Below, piece after piece: positions 6,970-15,724 of a stretch of 36,048 nt of DNA. The notes under the pieces are model-generated. The model was given only the letters and a program-made list of their open reading frames with translations, had not been told where the DNA came from and searched no databases. Within the stretch, counting starts at the first letter, position 1. The number at the start of each line of letters is the position of its first letter. The DNA is from an uncultured Gammaproteobacteria bacterium (GTDB lineage Bacteria > Pseudomonadota > Gammaproteobacteria > Pseudomonadales > Ketobacteraceae). The stretch is from NCBI GenBank assembly GCA_913063125.1, contig CAJXZM010000053.1, forward strand, positions 1 through 36,048. The letters run 5' to 3'. A program made the translations under genes and the position numbers.

Positions 6970-8661
6970 TTATAATCTTTCTGATTCAATGTGGCAAAAG
7001 TGTTTTTCAATATCGGTGCGGGCTTTGGCTATTTCATTTGCGTCCTGTTGTTCGACAATACTTTCAAAGTCGGCTAATAATTTCGCAATGTATTGACGTA
7101 TATCTCCAAGAGACTCTTCGTATAGTCGCTCTCCGCGGGCAATTAAAGTCCTGTTTTCCATTTTTTCTCTTGGGTGTATCTTTAACTCTGCAAGCAGTGC
7201 CATTCGAGAGGCAATTTCTTCTTTGCTTAATGCGCCAGGATGCCCCTCTATAATCTCGGTGCATGTTTTTTGTGTTGATATTACGCTGACGATAACTTCG
7301 AGAATGCCATTGATGTCGTAGGTGAAGCGAATATCAATGGCTTCTGAGCCGGCCGGACCTTTAGGTATGTCAATATTGATCATGCCGAGCTCAATGTTGT
7401 CTTTTGTTCGCCGGCTTTCGCCTTGAAATATGCCAACTTCAACTTTTTCCTGGTTGTCATGACACGAATAAAAACGTTCTACCTTGCTAACAGGTACAAC
7501 GGTGTTGCGTTCAATGATAGGCTTGAAATGTCCGGATTCTGCACCGTGCGCTTTCAAAACCATAATCTCTGTTCCTAATGTATAAGGACAAATATCGGTG
7601 AGAACAACTTCTTGTAGGGTTTTGTCTCGGGCTTTTAAACCGGCTTGAATGGCGGTACCCAGTGCGACAACTTCATCTGGGTTGTGATGGCAGGCTGGGA
7701 AGTGACCAAACATTCGACTTACCAGTTTACGTATTAATGGCATGCGGGTTGCACCGCCAACAAGTATGACGGATGACAGGTCGGCGGGTTTGATTGACGC
7801 ATCATTTAACGCACGTTCAATGGGTAGTCTTAACCGTGTTAATAGTGCCTGCGCGCTTTTTTCAAATTGCGTGTTATTGATGTCCCAGTGGTATATATGA
7901 TCGTCAATTTCCAGTGTTAACTTTGCTGTGTTATAGCGCGTTAGTGTGCACTTTGCAGATTCAGCTTGTTGATGTAATTTGTTGATTTGTTTTTTATTGA
8001 GCGAAGTGTTTTCTATATTGTGGTGATTTAAAAAGCCGTTAACAAGCAAAGAGGTGAAGTCTTCACCGCCAAGTGTGTTGTCCCCCGCTGTTGCGTTGAC
8101 TTCCATGACGCCATCAAAGAGTTCCAGAACAGATACATCAAAGGTGCCACCACCCAAATCAAATACTAAAAAGGTTTTTTCTTCCTCTTCGTGTAAGCCG
8201 TAAGCAATAGCAGCGGCAGTGGGTTCGTTAATTAAACGTTCTACTTGTAACCCCGCAAGATGACCCGCAGTTTGCGTTGCTTTTCGTTGTGCGTCATTGA
8301 AATAAGCAGGCACGCTGATAACTGCCTCGGTAACGGTTTCGCCAAGATAGGCTTCGGCGTCAGCCTTTAGCGAGCGTAATACAAATGACGCAAGGTCTTC
8401 AGGTAAAAAGGAACGAGCGCCTAGGTCAATACTTTTTTTTGTGCCCATATGACGCTTAAAAAGTGAAGCGGTTGCATTTGGGTGGGTTATTAATCGTTCT
8501 TTAGCAGCCTGACCGACGAGAATGTCGCCGTTATCATCAAGGCTGACTACGGACGGTGTTAGGCTGTCGCCAATTACATTGGGAATTATCGTTGCTTTGG
8601 CGTGCTTCCAAATGGAGACCAAGCTATTCGTTGTCCCCAGATCAATGCCGATTATTGCCAT
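6970..8661 (-). CDS. hscC: HscC-like Hsp70 chaperone
   Basis: 563 residues, close to the length of E. coli HscC and clearly shorter than DnaK. The N-terminal ATPase domain shows the Hsp70 motifs: GIDLGTTNSLVSIW (phosphate 1, about residue 5), VSVPAYFNDAQRKAT (about 115), INEPTAAAIAYG (144-155), FDLGGGTFDVSVLE (167-180) and ILVGGATRMPLIRKLV (adenosine site). A substrate-binding beta domain follows (ITDICPYTLGTEIM... and IDIPKGPAGSEAIDIRFTYD.NGILEV). The helical lid is short and lacks the EEVD-like tail. It is the first gene of a three-gene minus operon, followed after 4 bp by a J-like protein and then DUF1266, matching the E. coli hscC neighbourhood. Role: ATP-driven binding of a restricted set of clients in the cytoplasm. 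A GAGG about 11 bases upstream could serve as ribosome binding site. Confidence 0.9.
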   Translation of the reverse strand: MAIIGIDLGTTNSLVSIWKHAKATIIPNVIGDSLTPSVVSLDDNGDILVGQAAKERLITHPNATASLFKRHMGTKKSIDLGARSFLPEDLASFVLRSLKADAEAYLGETVTEAVISVPAYFNDAQRKATQTAGHLAGLQVERLINEPTAAAIAYGLHEEEEKTFLVFDLGGGTFDVSVLELFDGVMEVNATAGDNTLGGEDFTSLLVNGFLNHHNIENTSLNKKQINKLHQQAESAKCTLTRYNTAKLTLEIDDHIYHWDINNTQFEKSAQALLTRLRLPIERALNDASIKPADLSSVILVGGATRMPLIRKLVSRMFGHFPACHHNPDEVVALGTAIQAGLKARDKTLQEVVLTDICPYTLGTEIMVLKAHGAESGHFKPIIERNTVVPVSKVERFYSCHDNQEKVEVGIFQGESRRTKDNIELGMINIDIPKGPAGSEAIDIRFTYDINGILEVIVSVISTQKTCTEIIEGHPGALSKEEIASRMALLAELKIHPREKMENRTLIARGERLYEESLGDIRQYIAKLLADFESIVEQQDANEIAKARTDIEKHFCHIESERL

Positions 8662-8748
8662 GTGTGGAAAAGCCTCATTTGAAGGTGTTAATTAGAAAGT
8701 ATGCCTATAGAGACAAAGGGTACTTAAACAAAAGTGGCTTTTTTTGGC

Positions 8749-8943
8749 CTAATTCTTCTTTTCATAGTCCTTGAGTTTCGCCCTCATTCTCCGATTATCA
8801 AAAATCAATGATATCCATACCGCAATCGTCATGATCTGGAATCCATGTTCTCCGGCATAATACCAAAACGCCCAAGCTAAGGCTGATGCTACAAACCCCC
8901 AAAACAAGAGCCAAAAGCTATCCTTGCTAAATACCTTTTCCAT
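8749..8943 (-). CDS. Small two-helix membrane protein
   Basis: 64 residues, MEKVFSKDSFWLL... Two hydrophobic helices are visible (about 10-28, LLFWGFVASALAWAFWYYA, and about 34-48, FQIMTIAVWISLIF), followed by a basic tail NRRMRAKLKDYEKKN. GAGATGG lies 5 bp before the ATG. The positive-inside rule puts the C-terminal tail in the cytoplasm. The gene lies 49 bp after the larger membrane protein gene on the same strand and 87 bp before hscC, so it may be cotranscribed with either. Function unknown. Confidence 0.65.
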   Translation of the reverse strand: MEKVFSKDSFWLLFWGFVASALAWAFWYYAGEHGFQIMTIAVWISLIFDNRRMRAKLKDYEKKN

Positions 8944-8992
8944 TTAATCCATCTCAGTTAGTTTGTTTGCGGCATCAAAAGTTATGTTTGCA

Positions 8993-9979
8993 TCACGATT
9001 TTAGAGATAAAGCTTCGCACAGGCCTTCTCCAGCGGCTAACCACGTAGGCATTTCTTTTAGGGATATCTTGTACTCATTACGACATAGAACGATAGATCC
9101 TTCTCCGCCTTCAGCAAATATTTTATTCTGCGTTAAGAAATAATTTGTCAATGGACTATCGAAAAATAGTTTTATATTAGGGTCTTTAGACGTAAGAAAA
9201 TACATCTTGGAAAACTCTTTTTTATCAGAAATATCAACATCTGGTAATAATTTATGCCAAATATTCTCAGGTTCCAATGAAAAATATGGGACCCTACCCT
9301 CTTTGAGATTCACTTGTACAACAGTTCGAATTTGGTTTTTTTTTATCGTGGACCGTCGCGATGGCGCGCACTCTAAATCAAACACTCTGAGTTGAATACC
9401 ATTAATATCTCGATGTAATAAATTTATAACGCGTAGCTTACTTTTGCTTCCATTATCAAGCCATCTAGTTGCCAAATTACAGTATTCTGATGGGTTTTCT
9501 GTGACGGCTGTATACTCAAATCCATATTGATCCGCCATTTCCTTCAATTTATCGTTTCTATTTTTTGGAAAATAGGTGAGAAACAATATAAGGACAATCA
9601 AAACGATAATGATCAAGGAGGGAGCCGATGACCGCGACCCTGAAAAATCCATAACGTCGTCTGCTGTCATCGGTATTACAATGAGAGGAGTAAGGAAGAA
9701 AAATACGCCCAAACAGCAAATGAAGAATAAACGTATGGTTTGTAAGCCTGATTGCTGCCAACCTCGGCTCTCTAGATACTTTTTATACCGCCAGAATATA
9801 AGTGGCGAAACGATGATCGTTAAGGGAATACCCACGGCAAGCCAAATCAGCACTGCAGGCACTGCGTTTGCCAACGAGGCGTGTGCGGGTAAGGAAATTG
9901 AAAGCAAAGATAAAAAGCCAAAGATCAAGCTCAATTGTTTAGGTAAAATAAACCTGTTTACAGCTATATTGTGTAACAT
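8993..9979 (-). CDS. Uncharacterised multi-pass membrane protein with a soluble C-terminal domain
   Basis: 328 residues; AGGAAAT precedes the ATG at 9979. The N-terminus contains a hydrophobic segment ending in ALPAHA-like residues (LSISLPAHASLA), a cleavable signal peptide or first helix. Three further helices follow, around residues 38-62, 82-105 and 122-138. From about residue 140 a soluble domain follows (LKEMADQYGFEY..., RVINLLHRDINGIQLRVFDLEC, RTVVQVNLKEGRVPYFSLEPE). This reminds me of membrane proteins with DUF3137-like cytoplasmic domains, but I am not certain. No catalytic residues are evident. The small two-helix protein gene follows it. Confidence 0.7.
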   Translation of the reverse strand: MLHNIAVNRFILPKQLSLIFGFLSLLSISLPAHASLANAVPAVLIWLAVGIPLTIIVSPLIFWRYKKYLESRGWQQSGLQTIRLFFICCLGVFFFLTPLIVIPMTADDVMDFSGSRSSAPSLIIIVLIVLILFLTYFPKNRNDKLKEMADQYGFEYTAVTENPSEYCNLATRWLDNGSKSKLRVINLLHRDINGIQLRVFDLECAPSRRSTIKKNQIRTVVQVNLKEGRVPYFSLEPENIWHKLLPDVDISDKKEFSKMYFLTSKDPNIKLFFDSPLTNYFLTQNKIFAEGGEGSIVLCRNEYKISLKEMPTWLAAGEGLCEALSLKS

Positions 9980-10467
9980 CCGTATTTCCTAATAACTCCG
10001 TGACTAGCCGATTCTACATTGGGTTTGGCTTGGTATCACTATCAACTGCGAAAGCACAATACTACAGGAGAGTGTTGTAGGCCAGGTTTTTCACGATACT
10101 CACAATAGTCAGTTATCATACTTTTTCGATAGCTAGCGTTCTATATTCAAGATAAGAATATGTATATGTTACCCGGTTTAACTTAGTCGACTCTGGCTGT
10201 TCAATCAGCAGCCCGCTAATGCGAGCATTAGCGGTTTGGTTGTGAGCTTCAGAATGTGGACCTTGTAACATAATGAACAAAATAATAAATATTTCTTGCC
10301 ATGTTGAGTGAAATATATACCCTGATTCCATAACGTTAACGAAATATGGTAAGACAAGCTATGAAATGAAATTCACCAAACAGCGTTCGGAACATGACAA
10401 CGTTTTGCATATCGTTAATGTCGTAAAAAGATACTGGATAATGGTCTAAAATTAAATCGAGAATAGT
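9980..10467. other. Intergenic region between divergent genes, with a palindrome
   Basis: The region separates the minus-strand membrane gene from the plus-strand GFA gene and must contain promoters in both directions. The clearest structure is the 22-bp palindrome at 10214-10235. A weaker CTACA/TGTAG repeat lies near 10061-10080. A 71-residue minus-strand frame here (10116-10331) has no ribosome binding site or family signal and is not called. Confidence 0.45.
10214..10235. repeat. Perfect inverted repeat, 10-bp arms, 2-base loop
   Basis: CCGCTAATGC (10214-10223) and GCATTAGCGG (10226-10235) are exact reverse complements separated by GA. On the plus strand TTTGGTTGT follows, so it could end a plus-strand transcript, but no plus-strand gene precedes it. 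A dyad operator or an orphan small-RNA terminator are the alternatives. Confidence 0.55.
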
Positions 10468-10866
10468 ATGATAAAGGGTAGTTGTCTCTGTGAAGAGGTT
10501 AAGTATGAATATAATGGTTCAATTAATGAAGTTGCAGTATGTCATTGTAATCAATGCAAGCGAGCACAGGGGACACCATTCGTCACCAACGCTCCGATTG
10601 AACTAGAAAAGTTTACTTTTACCAAGGGATCTAGTTCATTAAGAATATTCTGTTCAAGTCCAAATAAAAAACGAGTATTTTGTGGTACTTGTGGAAGCCC
10701 GTTGTACAGTCAAAGAACGGACATGCCAGAGACAATAAGGTTAAGGCTTGGTACCGTTACTGAAGGTTCTATCCCTGAACCGAACTATGAAATATATTGC
10801 GAGTCAAAATCAAATTGGTTTAGTGCAAATTCAGAAAGACCAAGCTATGAACAAAATAAAACATGA
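10468..10866 (+). CDS. GFA (glutathione-dependent formaldehyde-activating)/CENP-V family zinc protein
   Basis: 132 residues, MIKGSCLCEEVKYEY... The full zinc-binding cysteine pattern of the GFA family is visible: C6-x-C8, C25-x-C27-x-x-C30, C62 and C72-x-x-C75, with the typical GSCLCEEVKYE start and CHCNQCKRAQGTPF motif. The length is normal for the family. The founding member Gfa was linked to formaldehyde-glutathione adducts, but most homologues have no proven reaction, so the role is uncertain. The ribosome binding site is weak (GAGAATAG). A truncated GST-kappa-like gene follows, so both may have belonged to a glutathione-related unit. Confidence 0.85.
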   Translation: MIKGSCLCEEVKYEYNGSINEVAVCHCNQCKRAQGTPFVTNAPIELEKFTFTKGSSSLRIFCSSPNKKRVFCGTCGSPLYSQRTDMPETIRLRLGTVTEGSIPEPNYEIYCESKSNWFSANSERPSYEQNKT

Positions 10867-10967
10867 CCAGGTAATATTGCTGGACTCTGTGTGCGGTCCT
10901 GTTTTTTTCGAGGAACAAAAGCTACCATAGAATAAACTATAAGTAATATTTTGGTTGGTGAGTTCAT

Positions 10968-11306
10968 TTGGATAGATTGCGTAAACAAGATTTCTTTGAA
11001 GGAAAAATTGATTTCTATTATTCCATGGGTAGTAGATATTCATACTTGGCATCAACACAGATAGCTAAGTTAGAGCGCGATACAGGGTGCTCAGTTGAGT
11101 GGATTCCAGTGAATAGCGATAATCCTTTTAATGGAGAAAACGGTAATGAACAGTATGATTGGAAATATAGAGAGTTAGACGCGAGGAGGTGGGCTGATTT
11201 ATACGGTGTGCCATTCGTTGAGCCGAGAGGTCGAGTACAATTTGATTCAGCGCTAATTGTACATTCCTGTACTGCAGCAAGAGTATGTGAGATGCTGTTT
11301 CTTTAG
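10968..11306 (+). pseudogene. Truncated GST-kappa/DsbA-fold (2-hydroxychromene-2-carboxylate isomerase-like) remnant
   Basis: 112 residues from TTG 10968 (GGTGAG upstream). The N-terminus KIDFYYSMGSRYSYLAST matches the first strand and helix of HCCA-isomerase/GST-kappa proteins (usual IDFYFD.SSPYSYLA). The segment RRWADLYGVPFVEPRG matches the following ARxYGLPF region. Family members are about 200 residues. Here the frame stops soon after the inserted helical part begins (SALIVHSCTAARVCEMLFL), and I find no continuation in other frames downstream to creD. The C-terminal half of the thioredoxin fold is therefore missing. The usual SPYSYL turn reads SRYSYL. Most likely a decaying gene rather than a functional short form. 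Confidence 0.7.
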
Positions 11307-11349
11307 GTGCTTTCAGTCAGTTCATCGTTATTATATTTGTTTCGACCTT

Positions 11350-11384
11350 CAATGTGTAATGTCTTGCCACAATCTGCCACATTG
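11350..11384. promoter_or_regulatory. Repeats upstream of creD
   Basis: TGCCACA occurs at 11365-11371 and 11375-11381, a direct repeat with 10-bp period. CAATGTG (11350-11356) is the reverse complement of CACATTG (11378-11384). Direct repeats one helical turn apart suit a response-regulator site. The E. coli cre tag (TTCAC repeat) is not present. Confidence 0.3.
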
Positions 11385-11447
11385 TTACCTCTAGAATGCC
11401 ATTTTCCTTTGTTAGCCTTAAAAAACTAGTCAGAGGAGGTAGGTTAA

Positions 11448-12779
11448 ATGCAAAAGCAATTAGCAATTAAGGTCGTGTTGATCGTTGTCATTGGGCTGAT
11501 ATTGTTGATTCCAATCAGCATGGTTGAATCAAAGGTACATGAGCGTCAATTTTATCTAGATGAAGCAAAAAAATCCGTGGCCAGTAGTTGGACTGGATCG
11601 CAGTTGATGGTCTCACCCGTTCTGGTGATACCTTATCAGTTGTCAGTAGTTACTACCTCTGGGTTTTATACGGAAGGAAACAAGCAGCCTCCAGAAAAGT
11701 TGAGTGTTGTTTTGCCAGAGCAGTTAAACGGCGTCATCAAAGTCTCAAACAAAAGCGTTTTTAAGGGAATATATGAAGTGCCGGTTTATAGCGGGGTGGT
11801 TTCTCTTACGGGTATTATTCCGTTAAAAAAGATACAACAACGCATTAAAGATGTTAGGCGGTTGTCACGTTTCAGTCACTTCGGGGTTCCCTATATTACG
11901 TTGCACATATCCGACATGAGAGGTATTGATAGTGCACCATCACTTAATATCAATAGTAAGCCTTTGGTGCTAAATCCTGGTGGTAAGCTGAAATCTATGA
12001 CCGGAGGTCTTCATAGTGAAATCCCCGATATATTAAAATCCGAAGAAGATATACGTTTTTCTATTGCCTTGAATCTACGTGGAATGGGTAGTTTCTCTTT
12101 TCTTCAGTTGGCTGATAATGCAGAAATATCGATACAGTCTGATTGGCCGCATCCTGAATTTATCGGGGCATCGTTACCCGTAAATAGGGATATATCTTCA
12201 GCAGGTTTTACCGCTAACTGGTCTGCAACTCGATTTTCAAATAACAACGAAGAATTACTCACACAGTGTATTAATATGGATAACTGTAACACGTTGATGG
12301 GCAATTCTTCTGGGGTGAATTTTATTGATCCAGTTGATATTTACTTGCAATCAGAGCGGTCAGTTAAGTATGCAATACTATTTATTGGCTTAAGTTTCAT
12401 AACATTTTTTATATTTGAGAATGTTAAAAAAACAAGGATACATCCTATTCAATATACCTTTGTAGGTTTGGCAATATCCGTTTTCTATCTTTTGCTAATA
12501 TCCTTAGCTGAACACGTTGCCTTCCACTGGGCATACGGCATTGCTGTTATTTGTTGCACAACCCTCTTGTTATTCTATGTGCGGTATATGTTGAATAGCT
12601 TGCTTTCTGCTATGTTGTTCTCGTTGATGATGTTGTCGCTTTATGGGCTGCTCTTTGTGATTGTTCAGGCTGAGGACTTCGCGTTGTTGATGGGTGCTTT
12701 TCTGGTGTTTTTTGTTTTGTCTGTGGTGATGGCTATTACGCGTAAGTTCGACTGGTACGGGTTGGCAGAAAATGAATAG
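11448..12779 (+). CDS. creD: CreD inner-membrane protein
   Basis: 443 residues, close to E. coli CreD. AGAGGAGG lies upstream of ATG 11448. The architecture is that of the family: one N-terminal membrane helix (about 6-25), a large periplasmic domain with LLIPISMVESKVHERQ and the conserved YPWH-like and GMGSFSFLQLADN region, then five or so C-terminal helices (about 305-435, from VKYAILFIGLSFITFF to the end). CreD belongs to the CreBC (BlrAB) regulon and affects envelope integrity, colicin tolerance and beta-lactam response in other species, though its molecular activity is unknown. No creB or creC lies nearby, so its regulator would be encoded elsewhere. Two stem-loops follow the stop codon. 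Confidence 0.9.
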   Translation: MQKQLAIKVVLIVVIGLILLIPISMVESKVHERQFYLDEAKKSVASSWTGSQLMVSPVLVIPYQLSVVTTSGFYTEGNKQPPEKLSVVLPEQLNGVIKVSNKSVFKGIYEVPVYSGVVSLTGIIPLKKIQQRIKDVRRLSRFSHFGVPYITLHISDMRGIDSAPSLNINSKPLVLNPGGKLKSMTGGLHSEIPDILKSEEDIRFSIALNLRGMGSFSFLQLADNAEISIQSDWPHPEFIGASLPVNRDISSAGFTANWSATRFSNNNEELLTQCINMDNCNTLMGNSSGVNFIDPVDIYLQSERSVKYAILFIGLSFITFFIFENVKKTRIHPIQYTFVGLAISVFYLLLISLAEHVAFHWAYGIAVICCTTLLLFYVRYMLNSLLSAMLFSLMMLSLYGLLFVIVQAEDFALLMGAFLVFFVLSVVMAITRKFDWYGLAENE

Positions 12780-12791
12780 TCATTATTTATG

Positions 12792-12840
12792 AGTCATGGC
12801 TATGACTGTTTTGATCTAAAGAATGGTACCTCTTAGATCA
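12792..12840 (+). terminator. Tandem stem-loops after creD
   Basis: AGTCAT (12792-12797), loop GGCT and ATGACT (12802-12807) are followed by GTTTT. Immediately downstream TGATCTAAAGA (12812-12822) pairs with TCTTAGATCA (12831-12840) with one bulge. Together they plausibly end the creD transcript. The stems are AT-rich, so efficiency is uncertain. Confidence 0.45.
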
Positions 12841-13034
12841 TTCCATCTCTATATAAAGTATAAAATATAAAATAAATTAAAAAACGTAGGCTATCCTTCT
12901 GATTTTATGAGTGTTTATAATTTCTCTGTATTTTAGCTGTTTTATTATAACCATACATCAAAAATGTTATTTTTTGACGGGTTGGATATATGGCATATTC
13001 TATTAGAGAGATCATCTTTATAGGGTATTTCATC

Positions 13035-13775
13035 ATGAAGGCAATAACGCGTGTTACTTTGTTTTTTTTCATTATAGTTTCCGTCATCACTTCGTTTTCA
13101 ATGCCGGTTGTTATGGCGGACGAAAAAGAAGTGTTAAGTAAAGAATTGAGTACACTTTATCGATCAGCTCGAAAGGTCATATCGGTAAATCAAAAGCACA
13201 TCAATGATGCATCCATTGGAGACAAAGGGCTGTCTGGCAAGGCTGTTGTTGACAAAGCCAAAGAGAATTACAAAGCATCTACCGGTGCTGACTTAAACCT
13301 GGCGACAAATACCCAAGCAAAAGAAGCCATGCTGAGTGCCGTGAATGATGTAATGGATGAAGCCCAAGAGCTTATCAACGAAAGTGGGGTTGGATTCAAG
13401 GGTTTTTTACCTGCCATATTTGCCCGGCAAGTTGCGACAAAATTTACTAGTAAGATGGATGGAAAGATAAAAATAAAACTTACCGCTCCTAAGAAATATG
13501 TGCGTAATCGGGCTAATAGACCTGATAAATGGGAACACAAAACCATTGAATCAAAATTCAAATCTTCATCCTATGAAAAGGGGCTTCCATTTTTTGAAAA
13601 TACAACAGTGAAGGGAAAACCTGCTTATCGATATATTTTGCCGGAGTACTATTCCAAGTCCTGCTTGGGGTGCCACGGAACCCCCAAAGGTGAAGTTGAC
13701 ATCACTGGAGGTAAAAAGGAAGGTGGAGTGCTAGGAGAGCTTGGAGGAGCAATAAGTCTATCAATATTTGAGTAA
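13035..13775 (+). CDS. Periplasmic single-haem protein, Tll0287-like (DUF3365) domain
   Basis: The start is taken at 13035 (MKAITRVTLFFFIIVSV...) rather than 12990, giving a clean Sec signal peptide cleaved near VVMADE; TAGGGT precedes it. The product is 246 residues. The mature protein is helical, with the conserved ARP-like and FLPAIFARQVATKF segments, RNRANRPDKWE, and a C-terminal c-type haem motif C-L-G-C-H encoded at 13662-13676. This matches the DUF3365/Tll0287-like domain, a haem-binding sensor often fused to HAMP, kinase or chemoreceptor modules. Here it is a separate secreted protein, and its stop lies 14 bp before a chemoreceptor gene. Likely role: periplasmic redox or gas sensing for that receptor (inference). 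Confidence 0.85.
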   Translation: MKAITRVTLFFFIIVSVITSFSMPVVMADEKEVLSKELSTLYRSARKVISVNQKHINDASIGDKGLSGKAVVDKAKENYKASTGADLNLATNTQAKEAMLSAVNDVMDEAQELINESGVGFKGFLPAIFARQVATKFTSKMDGKIKIKLTAPKKYVRNRANRPDKWEHKTIESKFKSSSYEKGLPFFENTTVKGKPAYRYILPEYYSKSCLGCHGTPKGEVDITGGKKEGGVLGELGGAISLSIFE

Positions 13776-13789
13776 CCAGCGAGAAATAA

Positions 13790-15511
13790 ATGAAACAGAT
13801 ATCACTTACGATCGCCAACAAAATCAAGGTTGCCAGTATAAGTTTTGCAGCCTTGGTGACGTTCGCTCTTTTATATCTCACTCTTTCCATTGGAAATAAC
13901 TCAGATATCAGTGTTCAGCAACAGCAATTGGTGAGCAGCCAAATAAGTAATATTGATAATCAATCTGTCTCTTTAGAGAAACAATCAAAAAGTCTTAAGC
14001 AATTAAAATTGATCAATAACATCAATACAGCATTTTCAGAAATGCGATTTTGGCTGTATGATCTTGCTGTAAGTTGGCTTAATGACTCTGAAGCCAACGC
14101 GGAAAATGCCAATGAAAGATTGCAAGAATTACTGAATGAATTTGATAGTAGTAACCCTGAAATAACCCAGAAGATTCGAGTTTCTAGCGAGGTTTTTTAT
14201 GACAAGATGATAGAAGCGGTTGACGCTTATGTGGAAGAGAATAGAGTTTTGGGGAATTCACTGGTTTCAACGGCCCGATCATCTGCTCTAGCGGTTGACT
14301 CTGAGCTAAGTGAATTGTTAATCAACGCCCAAGAATCTGTGACCATGGTTAATGCAGAAGTCGATACAGCAGGACAGGAGGTTGCTCAATCGGCTAACGA
14401 CGTTAATACATCTGCAGATCAAATTGTAAGTAACAATTCAACATTAACATTAGCAGCGATTACTGCCTTATGCGCGGTTATCTTATCAAGTGTCATTTTT
14501 TGTATTTCCTTGTTAAAAGCCATTATTCCGCCCATCCAACAACTCAGAAACACTCTATTATCGATAGAATCCGATGCAGACTTAACTCTGCGTGCATCCA
14601 TTATAAGTGATGATGAAATAGGTATCACAAGTAATGCTCTAAATAACATGCTTGATAAGTTTCAGCATACCATTGAAAAGTTGGCGCACGTTTCATTACA
14701 ATTACAACAGGCTGCAACAAGGACATCTGAAGTAATGCAAAAAGCCAATCAAGATGTTAACTCTCAACAGAGTGCGACTGACCAGGTGGCGGCAGCGATT
14801 AACGAAATGTCTCACACGGTACAAGAGGTTGCGGAAAATACCGCACACGCCACTAACTCAGCAAATGTTGCAAATGATTCTGCGCAACAGGGTTATGGTA
14901 TTGTCATTGAGACTATCAATATTATGGAAAAGCTCGCTAGCAAGATGGATGAAGCCAACGATGTTATCTCCGGTGTTTCACAAGAAAGCAGTAGTATCGG
15001 CGGGGTGCTGGATGTGATTCGTGGCATTTCAGAGCAAACCAATTTACTCGCGCTTAACGCCGCAATAGAAGCTGCACGAGCAGGTGATGCCGGAAGAGGT
15101 TTTGCTGTGGTTGCGGACGAAGTCAGAACATTAGCTCAACGCACTCATGAATCAACGGCAGAAATTCAATCGGTAATTGAGCGCTTACAAAATGGTACTA
15201 GTGCTGCCGTAGAGACGATTGATGAAAGCCAGAAAATCACCAAAGAAGCTTTGGGGCAAGCCGAAAGCGCGGGCAATGCGTTAAAAGAAATAACTCAATC
15301 AGTTTCAGATATATCCGACGTTAACTTTCAAATTGCCAGTGCAGCGGAGGAGCAAAGCGCTGCGACGGATGAAATCAATAGAAATGTACATGACATAAGC
15401 CAAATTGCCGAGAAGACGACCAGCGCGGTTGAGAGCACCGTAGATGCTTGTAATGATCAGCGAGATCTATCAACACAACTTGAAACACTCGTTCAGCAAT
15501 TTAAGATTTAA
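13790..15511 (+). CDS. Methyl-accepting chemotaxis protein
   Basis: 573 residues. Membrane helices at about 12-33 and 219-243 enclose a periplasmic helical domain of about 185 residues (4-helix-bundle type, rich in Q, N and E). A HAMP domain follows (about 244-297, beginning [14 protein letters not shown]). The cytoplasmic signalling domain has the conserved hairpin tip [20 protein letters not shown] (from about residue 414) and [15 protein letters not shown]. It signals to CheA/CheW at the membrane. No C-terminal NWETF-type tether is present. It lies 14 bp downstream of the haem-protein gene with GAGAAA before the ATG, so the two are almost certainly cotranscribed, and the haem protein is the obvious candidate ligand-binding partner. 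Confidence 0.95.
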   Translation: MKQISLTIANKIKVASISFAALVTFALLYLTLSIGNNSDISVQQQQLVSSQISNIDNQSVSLEKQSKSLKQLKLINNINTAFSEMRFWLYDLAVSWLNDSEANAENANERLQELLNEFDSSNPEITQKIRVSSEVFYDKMIEAVDAYVEENRVLGNSLVSTARSSALAVDSELSELLINAQESVTMVNAEVDTAGQEVAQSANDVNTSADQIVSNNSTLTLAAITALCAVILSSVIFCISLLKAIIPPIQQLRNTLLSIESDADLTLRASIISDDEIGITSNALNNMLDKFQHTIEKLAHVSLQLQQAATRTSEVMQKANQDVNSQQSATDQVAAAINEMSHTVQEVAENTAHATNSANVANDSAQQGYGIVIETINIMEKLASKMDEANDVISGVSQESSSIGGVLDVIRGISEQTNLLALNAAIEAARAGDAGRGFAVVADEVRTLAQRTHESTAEIQSVIERLQNGTSAAVETIDESQKITKEALGQAESAGNALKEITQSVSDISDVNFQIASAAEEQSAATDEINRNVHDISQIAEKTTSAVESTVDACNDQRDLSTQLETLVQQFKI

Positions 15512-15724
15512 TCCCTACAATACCTTGGTGTAGGTATGAAATTCGCCTTTCAAAACAAATTCAGTTAGGATTCTGTGCTGTTTCACTGATAATTGGCATT
15601 AAGAGTGATTTCTTGGTGAGTTAGGCCAATTACGCAATCTATATTTATTGATAAGATTAACGCTATCTCAGTGCATTATTCCATTTTGCACGTGGCTTTC
15701 TATTGACTATTGGCATTGATTACC

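Noticed and set aside
10116..10331. 71-residue minus-strand ORF
   Set aside because: No ribosome binding site, crosses the palindrome, and shows no family signal.
12990..13034. Longer start of the haem protein at 12990
   Set aside because: It would add a hydrophobic 15-residue extension before a complete signal peptide, and TAGGGT precedes the 13035 ATG.
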